Positions 1 through 8,320 of a stretch of DNA of 14,489 bases are shown here, piece after piece (the stretch's first letter is position 1; the number at the start of each line of letters is the position of its first letter). Made by a program: the position numbers and the translations under genes. The notes under the pieces are model-generated. The model made no database searches. It was not told the origin of the DNA and worked only from the letters and a program-made list of their open reading frames with translations. Origin of the DNA: Chromera velia (taxonomy: Eukaryota > Sar > Chromeraceae); NCBI GenBank assembly GCA_018398765.1, contig JAHBMJ010001018.1:1-14489 (forward strand), in the 5' to 3' direction.

Positions 1-13
1 GGGGGGGGGGGGG
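1..13. repeat. Poly-G run at the left end
   Basis: Thirteen consecutive G residues form the left end of the window and abut the first open reading frame. A matching C run closes the right end. This probably marks an assembly break at a homopolymer, so anything touching this end may be truncated. Confidence 0.9.
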
Positions 14-14
14 A

Positions 15-929
15 ATGGCAGAGCTGCAGAGAACCTGCACGGGTGTGTTCGACACAGTTGCGGGTCAAGATCAAGGAGTGCAGTCCCTCTTTGCACCCAG
101 GCTCAGCATTGGGTCCTCCGGGGTGGCGTCTCTGGCCCTGTCCTCCGTGCCGAGTCACGAGAGACTCTACGTGCATGGAGACGGGGACGGAGACGGCCGC
201 TGTGTAGTGGCGGCAGCTGCAGTGGGTTGTGGTCTTTTGGTGTGGTGTGGGGATGGCAGCGGCACAGCTGAGTGGTGTGATATGTTGTCGGGGGTGCTCA
301 AAACTGCCTCAGGGCTGAGCAAAGCAGAAGGGCAGTCCATGCCAAGCCAGGTGAGCAAGCAGGTGAAGCCGGACGAGGGGTTCGGGGGGCAGCCTGTGCA
401 GGGTGAGGCAAGCAAGAGAAAAAGGTCTGACGAGTGGAATGGGGGGCAGCCTGTGGAGGGTGAGGCAAACAAACGGAAGAGGCTGAATGAGTGGAGGGGG
501 GGGCAGCCCATGCCGGGTCAGGGAAACAAACAGAAGCAACCCAATTGGGGGAAATGGGGGCAGCCCATACTACCTCCTGGTCCAGGTAAGGGGAAGAAGC
601 AGAAGAAGACGAATGGGGGGAAGGGAGGGCAGCCCATACTGCCTTCCGCACCGGGTTCGGGAAAGAAGCAGAAGAACGCGAATGGGGAGAAAGGGGGGCA
701 GAGCGTGCCGAAGGATTTAAAAGGAGGGAAGGGGGGGGTCTGCAAAACCGTGCAGAAGCTTCAGAGAGGGCCTCTGCAGAAGATGCTGAGGTGGGAAGAG
801 GCAGAGAACTGCGGCTTCTTCAGCGGCGAGGTGAATGAGCTTCTCTGTCATGGAGTGAAGCCGTGGGATGACGACGCGTTTGAGTTCTTTGAGTTCCTCC
901 ACGCGCTAGACGAGATGCGGGGAGAGTGA
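15..929 (+). CDS. Hypothetical protein with basic 19/23-residue repeats, possibly 5' partial
   Basis: This 304-residue frame is open from the poly-G run. Its first ATG is at 15, but the frame is also open upstream, so the true start may lie outside the window. I do not recognise the family. Residues 1-104 are Gly/Ala/Ser-rich with beta-strand-like stretches and several Trp/Cys (WCGDGSGTAEWCDML, 77-91), loosely like a degenerate beta-propeller blade. That resemblance is weak. Residues 105-226 hold six tandem units beginning G/E-GQ-P/S: four of 19 residues, then two of 23. They carry basic clusters (KRKR at 134-137 and 153-156, then KKQKK and KKQK) that look like nuclear localisation signals. 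Residues 243-304 look globular and acidic (LQKMLRWEEAENCGFF, then DDDAFEFFEFLHALDEMRGE). The stop at 927-929 lies inside the first unit of an 83-bp tandem repeat. Nuclear location and nucleic-acid binding are guesses from the basic repeats. Confidence 0.6.
   Translation: MAELQRTCTGVFDTVAGQDQGVQSLFAPRLSIGSSGVASLALSSVPSHERLYVHGDGDGDGRCVVAAAAVGCGLLVWCGDGSGTAEWCDMLSGVLKTASGLSKAEGQSMPSQVSKQVKPDEGFGGQPVQGEASKRKRSDEWNGGQPVEGEANKRKRLNEWRGGQPMPGQGNKQKQPNWGKWGQPILPPGPGKGKKQKKTNGGKGGQPILPSAPGSGKKQKNANGEKGGQSVPKDLKGGKGGVCKTVQKLQRGPLQKMLRWEEAENCGFFSGEVNELLCHGVKPWDDDAFEFFEFLHALDEMRGE
327..692 (+). repeat. In-frame coding repeat, 4 x 57 bp plus 2 x 69 bp
   Basis: Six consecutive units start at residues 105, 124, 143, 162, 181 and 204 of the first gene. 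The first four are 57 bp and the last two 69 bp, all multiples of three, so the frame is kept. The core is GGQP, then a Pro/Gly-containing linker, then a Lys/Arg cluster. A partial seventh unit (GGQSVP) follows at 693. Unit 2 and unit 3 are the most alike, which suggests recent duplication. Confidence 0.85.
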
Positions 930-1430
930 GAATGCATGTGAATGATTGACAATATTCTTGCTTGCTTGAGTTTGAGTTCCTTCACGCGCGAGACGAGATG
1001 TGGGGAGATTGAGAATGCATGTGACTTATTGACACTATTCTTGCTTGCTTGAGGTTGAGTTCCTCGACGCGCTTGAGGAGGTGCGGGGAGAGTGAGAATG
1101 CATATGAATGATTGACAATATTCTTGCTTGCTTGAGTTTGAGTTCCTCCACGCGCGAGACGAGATGCGGGGAGAGGGAGAATGCATGTGATTGATTGACA
1201 ATATTCTTGCTTGCTTGAGTTTGAGTTCCTCCACGCGCGAGACGAGATGCGGGGAGAGTGAGAATGCATGTGATTGATTGACACTATTCTTGCTTGCTTG
1301 AGTTTGAGTTCCTCGACGCGCTTGAGGTGTTGCGGGGAGAGTGAAAATGCGTGTGATTGATTGACAATATTCTTGCTTGCTTGAGTTTGAGTTCGACGAG
1401 GTGCCGAGCGAGGTGCGGGGTGATTGAAGA
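891..1430. repeat. 83-bp tandem repeat (minisatellite), six units plus a diverged seventh
   Basis: Units begin at 891, 974, 1057, 1140, 1223, 1306 and 1389, exactly 83 bp apart, each starting GAGTTC. The first unit overlaps the last 39 bases of the upstream gene, including its stop. Units 3 and 6 share a GACGCGCTTGAG variant, and units 2 and 5 share CACTATT where the others have CAATATT. The array therefore reads as two copies of a three-unit, 249-bp higher-order repeat. The seventh unit is divergent and fades out near 1430. The minus strand is free of stops across the array. I treat that as a by-product of the repeat, not a gene. Confidence 0.92.
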
Positions 1431-2400
1431 GGAGGGGTGATCTTGATTCCCCGGATGTGGCCGTGATTGAGCGTGACACATGAAACGAACAGACCTACAC
1501 ATGCGGGCAAACACAGACATGCACAGACACACACGGACAGACACAGACACCAGCTTAGCTGATCGAGTTCTGGAACCGTGACCTGGCTTACGAAAAATGT
1601 TGGTCCCTTCACCCAGGGAATCACCCCCCTTGCGTGCAGTGTCCATAATTGTCCATCCACATTTGTTGGATCCATTGACTGTAATCGACTGCGCAGTTCT
1701 TTACGCAAAAAGCATGCAAGTCAGGTGTGCAACGACCTTCATAAACACACGTGTTTCCTGCCAGCTTGTTCGCAACTCATGTTGCCATGTTGCTATGACT
1801 TCGTTTCTGTCTTGTTCCCGACTTATCGCCAATGGACGTCATCGAATTGTTAGCTATCGATAGTTTTACATAAAAAAAATTATAACTTTGTTTGCGACGA
1901 ACTTTAATTACGTGTTATAACATGTATACGTAAAAGTTGTAAACTACCTCAGTCTACCTGGTAAATTATGTATATTTTATGCAATATATGATTATCTTAA
2001 TTAATATCTAGATTACCAGTAATATCTATTATAATTATTATGGAGGAGCTGAAAGTAGCTAAAGGATAAAAGGACTAGTTGATTAAACGATTGTCTAGCA
2101 AAGTTACGCAAGCTATCGCAACTTTCATTGCTAGTTTCATTAACTGTTGAATGTGCTTAGTGTGCTAGAATGTGCATTATGCAATACTTTGCATTTTGTA
2201 TCTCAATGTACAGCCGATGCATGCATACCAGATTTTCTGTTGACTATTTTTAGTTCAATATTATTATTATTATTATAGAGACTTATTAGAAACAGATTTT
2301 CTATGCTAGCTTGAAAGTTTCATTCATTCAGTCTGAAAACTTAACCTTTTGAAATTGATGATTGAACGATTGGTAAAGAGGTAAAACTGTCAGTTGATAA
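1431..2400. other. Intergenic region, CA-rich then AT-rich
   Basis: From about 1486 to 1552 there is an ACACAGAC-rich low-complexity stretch. From about 1860 to 2400 the DNA turns strongly AT-rich, with an (ATT)n run near 2261-2276 and no convincing open frame. Two overlapping short frames near 1578-1863 have no recognisable protein. A TGCATGCA octamer lies at 2218-2225. No RNA gene was seen. Confidence 0.6.
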
Positions 2401-2573
2401 ACTGATGACAGCGACCTGTGAGAACGTCCTTCTTGCTTTTCCCCTTTTTGTCCCCCCCAGCCCCGCGCTCCGATTTCCTCGGCCGGGGCCACGCAGCGGA
2501 CCAATTAAGCCATGCATGCAGGGCAAATTAAGAATGCCAAAGACCGCGAAGTTCATGCAATGCGCTGCATGCA
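2218..2573. promoter_or_regulatory. Three TGCATGCA octamers upstream of the calpain gene
   Basis: The palindrome TGCATGCA occurs at 2218-2225, 2513-2520 and 2566-2573, that is 600, 305 and 252 bases before the calpain ATG. In Plasmodium, related motifs with a GCATGC core are bound by ApiAP2-family transcription factors. If this organism is an alveolate, these could be promoter elements. The transcription start cannot be seen, so the role is inferred from motif and position only. Confidence 0.4.
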
Positions 2574-2817
2574 TATGCGGCATCGATCGCAGTTTGTCGA
2601 AGGCGGTTGCATACTTGAAGCAGTGCACATTCGGGGTTACCTCTCAAAGTTTGAGACAGGCAGGCAGACTGAAGAGTGTACAGGATCTGTGGGACCCTTC
2701 GGTTGCTTCTCTCGGACTCGAAGTCCAAGTATCGGTGCAGACTGACTTACAAGATCAACTCAGACTCAGGTCAGACATTCCTCAAGACCGAAAGCTCAAG
2801 CAAAGAGATTCAAGAAG

Positions 2818-5800
2818 ATGGGAAACGGGTGTGGGGTTGCGTCTGTGCCCAACGTTGGCAGTCCGAAGATTATGGAGGAGAAGAGCGTGGAGGCCGGTGC
2901 AAAGTCTGCCGGGGCCCCCGAGTCCGACCCTTTCGCGATTTCCGAGTTCTACAAAACCCCAGTCGCTGAACCCTCCCCTTTTTGGGCCCTTCTCAGCCAG
3001 CCCGCTTTCGTCAACGACAAGTATCAGGGCCCACGGAAACAGGCCTACCACTCGAAGGCCAAAAGCGTGAAATGTGTGGACCTTCTGAACAGCCTCCGAG
3101 ACAAATTCGAGGGCACCATGATGATTCCCGAGGCGCACGGGAAGGAAGTGGTGAACGCCCTCACCCAGGCGTGCAACGCTGAAGGGGCGAAGTGGTTCGA
3201 TCCCCAGTTCCCCCCCCATGATCTCTGCCTCAACCGTCATCTGACGAGTAGCAGTCAACTCGGACACAATAACAAAGCAGTCTGGCGGCGCTTTTCGGAG
3301 ATGCGGGAACAACCAGTCATGACGGTCGACGGCACAGGGTACAATGACGTGTGCCAGGGTGCCATGGGGAACTGTTATATGATTGCGGGCATCTGTGCGG
3401 CCAGCGGGTGAGTCAGAATCAGTTAATGGTCGAAAAGAAAACAAAGCAAGCAAGCATGAACGTTCATTGTTTCTCTCTAGGCCGCCCTCCCTTCCGGGAC
3501 ATGCATCGGGGGCATGCCCTTTCTCTTCCTTCCGCTCTTTCAGGTTCCCTCCCCCTCCCTCCCTCCCTCCCTCCCTCTGTTGCTCCGGGGCGGCTTCCCT
3601 TACTCTCTCCCTGCTTTCCACATCCCGTCTCTACCTCTCTTGTTTTCTGTATACATATACATGTGTGTATGTTTATTCGATATACTTTCCACATTCCGTC
3701 TTTCCCTCTCTCGTTTTCTCCCATTCTCTGGCAAGTAACGGGCCAAAGAACAAAAAGTGGGAAGGGGAAGGCCTTCCATTGACAAGGTAGAGCATTTATC
3801 CTGCATCCTCACACACTCTGTTTCTGATGAATACATGGATGCAATTATTTTCCTTCTGATGACTGGTGTCTTCTGATGGATATGCAATTCCTCTTTCTTC
3901 TGCTGGCTGTACATATATATTCAATATACGTGTATGCATGCATACAGATATATGTACATGCATATGCAAATGAATCGTGCCAGGTACTCGAACTACATCG
4001 AGAGGAACATCTACCCCCCAGCGATGTCCGACGCAGCTGTCTATGCGGTGCGTCTCTGCAAGGGACACGGGGAGTGGGTGTGGGTACTCGTAGACGACTT
4101 TCTTCCCTCCAGCCTCATGTCAGGCGCCCTCTACTTCTGCAACTCAAAGGAGAGAAACGAGTTCTGGCCGTCTCTCGTCGAGAAGGCGATGGCAAAGCTC
4201 GCCGGATCGTTCCAATGCCTCGAGGGGGGAATGGTCTCCATGGGCTTCACAGGCTTCAGCGGCACATCCCATGCCCTGGGGGGGGGAACCGAGTTCTCCG
4301 TTCGCCCGGAGCTCGGAAGTCCGGCTCTCAACGCGGAGGCGATGTGGAAGGTCATCGAGACGGCAGGGGCCGAGGGGTGGGCTATGGAGACGTCTCCCTA
4401 CGGAATTTTCGACCTCAAAGACAGGATGGGGTTGGTCGCTGCCCACGCGTACACGGTGCTCGACGGCGCCCTGGTGGGAGAGCACCGTCTCGTTCGGTGT
4501 CGCAACACGTGGGGGTCAGTGGAATCAATACATGTATCAAGAAAAAGGAGTAGTGGTGTCGTAACACTTGGGGGTCTACGGAGTGGTGCATGGGAAGAAA
4601 CAAGAAGTTCAATTATTGAATGAGTATTGAAAGTGTAAGATAAACATTGGGAAAACCATAAATCTCTCTCTGATGCAAAGGAGGGGAGTGGAAAGGGGCC
4701 TGGTCGGACAAGAGCAAGAAGTGGGACGAGTACCCAGGTCACACACATGTATATGAACATGTGCATGTGTATACGTACATTGAGATAAATACGTACGTAT
4801 ACATCAATCATGCAGTGCACGGGAGTGGAAAGGGGCCTGGTCGGACAAGAGCAAGAAGTGGGACGAGTACCCTGAGTACGCACATCTCCGCGACGAGAAG
4901 GAGGATGGAATCTTCTTCATTCCGCTGTTTTCGGAGAACAAGAAGGACTTCCTCAGACTTCACAAGAGCTTCAGTCTGGTCATTCCAGAGCACGACGAGC
5001 AAGAAGGAAACACATTTGTGGCTGAACTTCGAGAGGCATACGGGGACAAGTGGGGCACGGACTCCAGAGACAGAAACTTCACGCCGCATTTCGATTCACC
5101 CTGGATCGACCAAAAATTCTCCTTCTCGCAGTGGATGGAAGAATCTTGCAGGTATGTGAGTCGGGGCTCACGAATCAAATTTTATCATTTATTCTTGTTC
5201 TTTCTGGCAATGTGTGATCATCTCCCACTGTTGCTCACAAGTCGATGAGTGAATCGGTCAATCAGAGACTGAGTAAATCAACAACAGAGTTGTTTCACCC
5301 TATCAGACGGACTCATTCCTGATATCATGGTCACACACAAAAAGGTCGTAGGTTCTCTGTCCTTTCCCACTGATGCCGCTCGGGTGTCTTGTCATTTTTC
5401 TTTACAGCTCTCGTATGTGCATCTCTGAGTTTGTCAGCTCTCGTGTTTCTATATCTGAGTACGCGTCAGTATACACATGACAGTCAGCTTGTCTCAAACA
5501 CACTCAAGTCATACATTTTTGCGTATGCCTCATTGCTCGTGCCTCGGGGTCAATCACACAGGGTCTGGCCATCTATAAACGCATCAATCTGACCCATGCA
5601 TCCGTTCTATGTCTTTCGTTTGATTGCCGTGTTCGAATTTTTCCGCTCTCTTTCTCTCTTTCTCTCTATCTCTCTTTTTCCCTTTAATGCGCGCGAATTC
5701 TCTCTTTCTCTCTTTTTCGCTTTCTCTCTTTCTGTCTTTCCTTCCTTCCTTCCTTCTTTCTTTCTTTCTTTCTTTCTTTCTCTCTCTCTCTTTCTTTCTT

Positions 5801-6327
5801 TCTTTCAATTGCCATGTGCGAATTTCCGCGTTCTCTTTCTTTCTTTTCATTGCCATGCTCTTCTTTTTCTGTTCCTTTTCTTTCTTTGAATGTTCGTGCA
5901 GGTTCTTCCTCGGAGGGAATCCCTTCGGAGGAGAACTCGAGTTGTCGATCCCCCAGATGACAAGGAACGACCCCCCCACTAAGCATAACTGCAGCTGCCT
6001 CCACAACAACTGGCAGCTTGGCATCGAGGTCAAGGGCACTGAACCCGTGACGTTTGCCGTCTCCAGCCCCTTCAAGATCTGCTTCTCCCCGACAAGCAAG
6101 ACTGAGGACGGGTCCGCAGCGAGACGACGGTTCGTGTACGATGACAACATAGAAGACGATGCCGCCTGGCCCCGATACAGCACGAGTAGTGACGTCACAC
6201 TCAAGCCAGGAACTTGGCTTGTGCATGTGTCCGCCACCAAGGTAGGTGTCTCTCTGGTTTTATTCCCTTTCTTGTGCATGTGTCTCTCTGAGTGTCCGTC
6301 TGGCTTTCACTCGATCTCTTTCCTTTC

Positions 6328-6358
<31 letters not shown>

Positions 6359-7568
6359 CCCGCCTGCCTGCCTGCCTGCCTGCCTGTCTGTCTATATAGC
6401 AAGACATGTGGGTGAAAGGATGAATGGAAGCGCTGATGGATGGAAGGATGGATGTAGATGGAAGATGATTAAGCGGGGCGGTGGCTGGGTGGGTGGGTGG
6501 GGTGGCGTGTTGTTGAACAGATGAAGAGACTGATGGATTGCTGAATGGGTTGGTGGGTGCGTTAACGAATGTGCGTAGTTGTGGGTAGACAATGGACTGC
6601 CATTCATTCAGATGCGTGTGTGGTTGCGTGGGCGGATGAGTGAACGATAGAGTGATGGATGGGTGAATTCAGGCTGAGCTGTCAAAGTTTCTGGGTGACG
6701 CTGGAGCAGTTGTGAAGCTGAAGCCTGGTGCTCCCCTCACGATTTTGGGGGAGGCACCGGCTGCTTCCGGGTATGTTGAGGCCGTGACCCAGTACGAGGC
6801 GGGGACGGAAAACGCTCAGCCCTCTCAGTGGCGGTTGACCGTTTCCGAGGAGACAGAGGCTACGTTCTCTGCCGACATCGAACAGCTCGGGGGGGGGGAT
6901 GAGGACGGCTGGGACATGTTCGAGTACTGGATGTGGATTCGATTCAATGTGTCCGAGAAGAAGGAATATAACTGGGAGGAGTACGATTGGGAACCGGGGT
7001 GGATCGGAGAAGGGTTTGGTGAAGAGGCGAACTTGCTGAAGGAGAGTGAGGGAGGGATGTACCATGTGAGTGTTCTCCTCTCTCTGGTCTGGCAAGGTTT
7101 CTTTCTGTCACCCTTGCCGCCTTTCATTCCCTCTCCTCTTTCTTCGTTCACTTCGATCTCTCACCCACACGGACCCGGTAGTGTACGTAGTCATATGAAT
7201 ATACATTCATGATACAGATATATACATAGACTCGTGTATACATATGCACAGTTGTCCGCTCTTTCTGTCCATCTCGCCATGCATCCAGATTCTCCCTGTT
7301 CCATTTCCTGATTCTCTTCCAGTGTAAATCTCGTGCTCATCCCTTCCTTCTTCCCGCCCCTCCCTTCTCTCTCTATGCGTGTGTGTGTGTGTGTGTGTGT
7401 GCGTGTGTGTGTACATATGTGTGCGAAGGGTGCTCTGTTGTCTTGATCTTGCCGGCGAGGTCTTATCTTGATTGCTTGCTTGATTGATTGATTGAATCAT
7501 TGACTGATTTGATTGATTGATTGATTGCTTGATTGATTGATTAATTGATTGATTGATTGACTCATTGA

Positions 7569-7601
<33 letters not shown>

Positions 7602-7681
7602 CTCATTGATTTGATTGATTGATTGATTGATTGATTAATTGATTGATTGATTGATTGATTGCTCAATTGAGTCATTGAGTC

Positions 7682-7712
<31 letters not shown>

Positions 7713-7721
7713 AATTGATTA

Positions 7722-7752
<31 letters not shown>

Positions 7753-7810
7753 CAGTTACTGATTGATTGATTGATTGATTGATCGATTGATTGATGGGTT
7801 GATTGATGGG

Positions 7811-7842
<32 letters not shown>

Positions 7843-8320
7843 CTAAGTGATTGATTGATTAATTTATTGACTCATTGATTGATTGAGTCATTGATTGATT
7901 GTTGCAGTGCACAGTTGTTTCGCACATCCATCCGTGCATGCATAGACCTGCATCGCCACGGATGGACTGTCTGTCTGTGACGTTCACCCCCTTCAGACGT
8001 GAGTGCAACGCCCTTCACACGTGTGTGTTCACACCCATATCTACCGGTGTCATATGCGTAGTACACATATGTGCAAGCATACACATATGCTTGAATTCAC
8101 AATCTCCCGCCCACCATGCACGGACTCTCTGCAGTTTGAGGCGGGCGTGTTCATCTCCCACATGGACTACTTTCAGGGCTCGTGGCTTGGCAAGCTGCCG
8201 AAGGGGACTCATGTGATGGGCCTCGTGGGTACTGACGTGTGCCCCGGAAAGTGCAGAATCACTGCGGTGGTTACAAGCACCGAAGGCAAGAACGACTGCA
8301 TCACGTGTGAGAAACTCTAG
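2818..8320 (+). CDS. Calpain-like cysteine protease (C2 family), six exons, 791 residues
   Basis: Intracellular papain-fold protease predicted to carry out limited proteolysis. Exons: 2818-3407, 3984-4514, 4816-5151, 5902-6241, 6673-7065, 8135-8320; intron phases 2,2,2,0,0; all GT-AG; 2376 coding bases ending in TAG. Catalytic residues are seen in the right order: Q180 and C186 (QGAMGNCYMIAG), H351 (HAYTV), N371 (RNTWG, then EWKGAWSD at 377-384). Other family landmarks are FDPQFPP (127-133), VWRRFSEM (155-162), VDDFLP (233-238) and NEFWPSLVEKAMAKL (255-269). Residues 487-791 resemble two calpain beta-sandwich (domain III-like) modules, with LKPGTWLV near the end of the first and LPKGTHVMGLVGTD in the second. 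No EF-hands are seen. The N-terminus MGNGCGVAS fits N-myristoylation at G2 with a palmitoylatable C5, which suggests membrane attachment and supports this ATG (A at -3). Oddities are GNCY where most calpains have GDCW, and RNTWG instead of RNPWG. Confidence 0.93.
3408..3983 (+). other. Calpain intron 1 (576 bp)
   Basis: The donor is GTGAGT after GCCAGCGG, the acceptor is GTGCCAG, and it sits in phase 2 within a Gly codon. The first half is a poly-pyrimidine tract with (CCCT)n near 3545-3577. A 35-bp imperfect direct repeat occurs at 3614-3648 and 3685-3719. Near the 3' end, 11-bp inverted arms (3908-3918 and 3948-3958) enclose a perfect 16-bp palindrome at 3931-3946 that contains TGCATGCA. 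Confidence 0.85.
4515..4815 (+). other. Calpain intron 2 (301 bp), contains copies of both flanking exon ends
   Basis: The donor is GTCAGT directly after the RNTWG codons and the acceptor is CATGCAG. Splicing gives RNTWG-AREWKGAW, which matches the calpain consensus and fixes both sites. Inside the intron, 4555-4576 repeats the end of exon 2 (20 of 22 bases) and 4684-4735 repeats the start of exon 3 exactly (52 bases). An 11-bp hairpin (4768-4778 with 4793-4803) ends 12 bases before the acceptor. Retention would add foreign residues and a stop at 4621-4623. Confidence 0.9.
4684..4735 (+). repeat. Perfect 52-bp copy of the start of exon 3 inside intron 2
   Basis: Bases 4684-4735 are identical to 4821-4872, an offset of 137. 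The copy begins five bases into exon 3, lacks its acceptor, and has no AG placed to keep the protein frame, so it is probably a non-functional pseudo-exon. A GT follows it (CCCAG then GTCACA), which could act as a donor. Confidence 0.93.
5152..5901 (+). other. Calpain intron 3 (750 bp), pyrimidine-rich
   Basis: The donor is GTATGTGAG after TCTTGCAG and the acceptor is GTTCGTGCAG, phase 2 within an Arg codon. From about 5642 to 5806 it is almost pure C/T with CTTT and CTTC runs. A TTGCC-GTG/ATG-CGAATT module occurs twice (about 5623-5652 and 5810-5840), flanking the pyrimidine tract. A 30-bp tandem beginning AGCTCTCGT occurs at 5406 and 5436. No gene is seen within it. Confidence 0.85.
6242..6672 (+). 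other. Calpain intron 4 (431 bp) with TGTC/TGCC and GATG repeats
   Basis: The donor is GTAGGT after the AAG codon and the acceptor is AATTCAG, phase 0. A (TGTC)n/(TGCC)n tract covers about 6327-6391, and a GATG/GGTG-rich stretch runs to about 6560. Both splice sites keep the frame (SATK-AELS). Confidence 0.82.
7379..7412. repeat. (GT)n dinucleotide microsatellite
   Basis: Eleven GT units, one GC, then five GT units, within calpain intron 5 upstream of the TTGA array. Confidence 0.9.
7467..7905. repeat. TTGA tetranucleotide array, about 440 bp
   Basis: TTGATTGA runs continue for about 440 bases with sporadic variants (CTCATTGA, TTTGATTG, TTAATTGA). Several interruptions recur together, for example GACTCATTGATTTGATTG twice, so parts were duplicated as longer blocks. 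The array lies wholly within calpain intron 5. Confidence 0.93.

Larger units (their letters stand above)
7066..8134 (+). other. Calpain intron 5 (1069 bp), microsatellite-rich
   Basis: The donor is GTGAGT after TACCAT and the acceptor is CTCTCTGCAG, phase 0 (MYH-FEAG). It holds an interrupted (GT)n run at 7379-7412 and a TTGA array at about 7467-7905. A TGCATGCA lies at 7935-7942, and a hairpin (8 bp stem, 4-base loop) at 8074-8093 sits 41 bases before the acceptor. Confidence 0.85.

Noticed and set aside
848-1708. 286-codon minus-strand open frame across the 83-bp repeat, with two more minus frames open beside it
   Set aside because: Because 83 is not a multiple of three, a unit without stops on one strand opens all three frames. 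The repetitive peptide has no domain, and the plus-strand gene explains the first unit.
2405-3070. 221-codon plus frame overlapping the start of the calpain
   Set aside because: It is in a different frame from the confidently identified calpain exon 1 and its second half is just an alternative reading of that exon. No domain was recognised.
2782-3621. 279-codon minus-strand frame opposite calpain exon 1
   Set aside because: It is an antisense shadow of GC-rich coding sequence continuing into translated pyrimidine-rich intron.
5584-6279. 231-codon minus-strand frame rich in Lys/Glu/Arg
   Set aside because: The charged stretch is the antisense translation of the CTTT-rich tract in intron 3, joined to the shadow of exon 4.
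7467-7905. Possible CRISPR array
   Set aside because: It is a simple TTGA microsatellite with no repeat-spacer structure, inside a eukaryotic intron.
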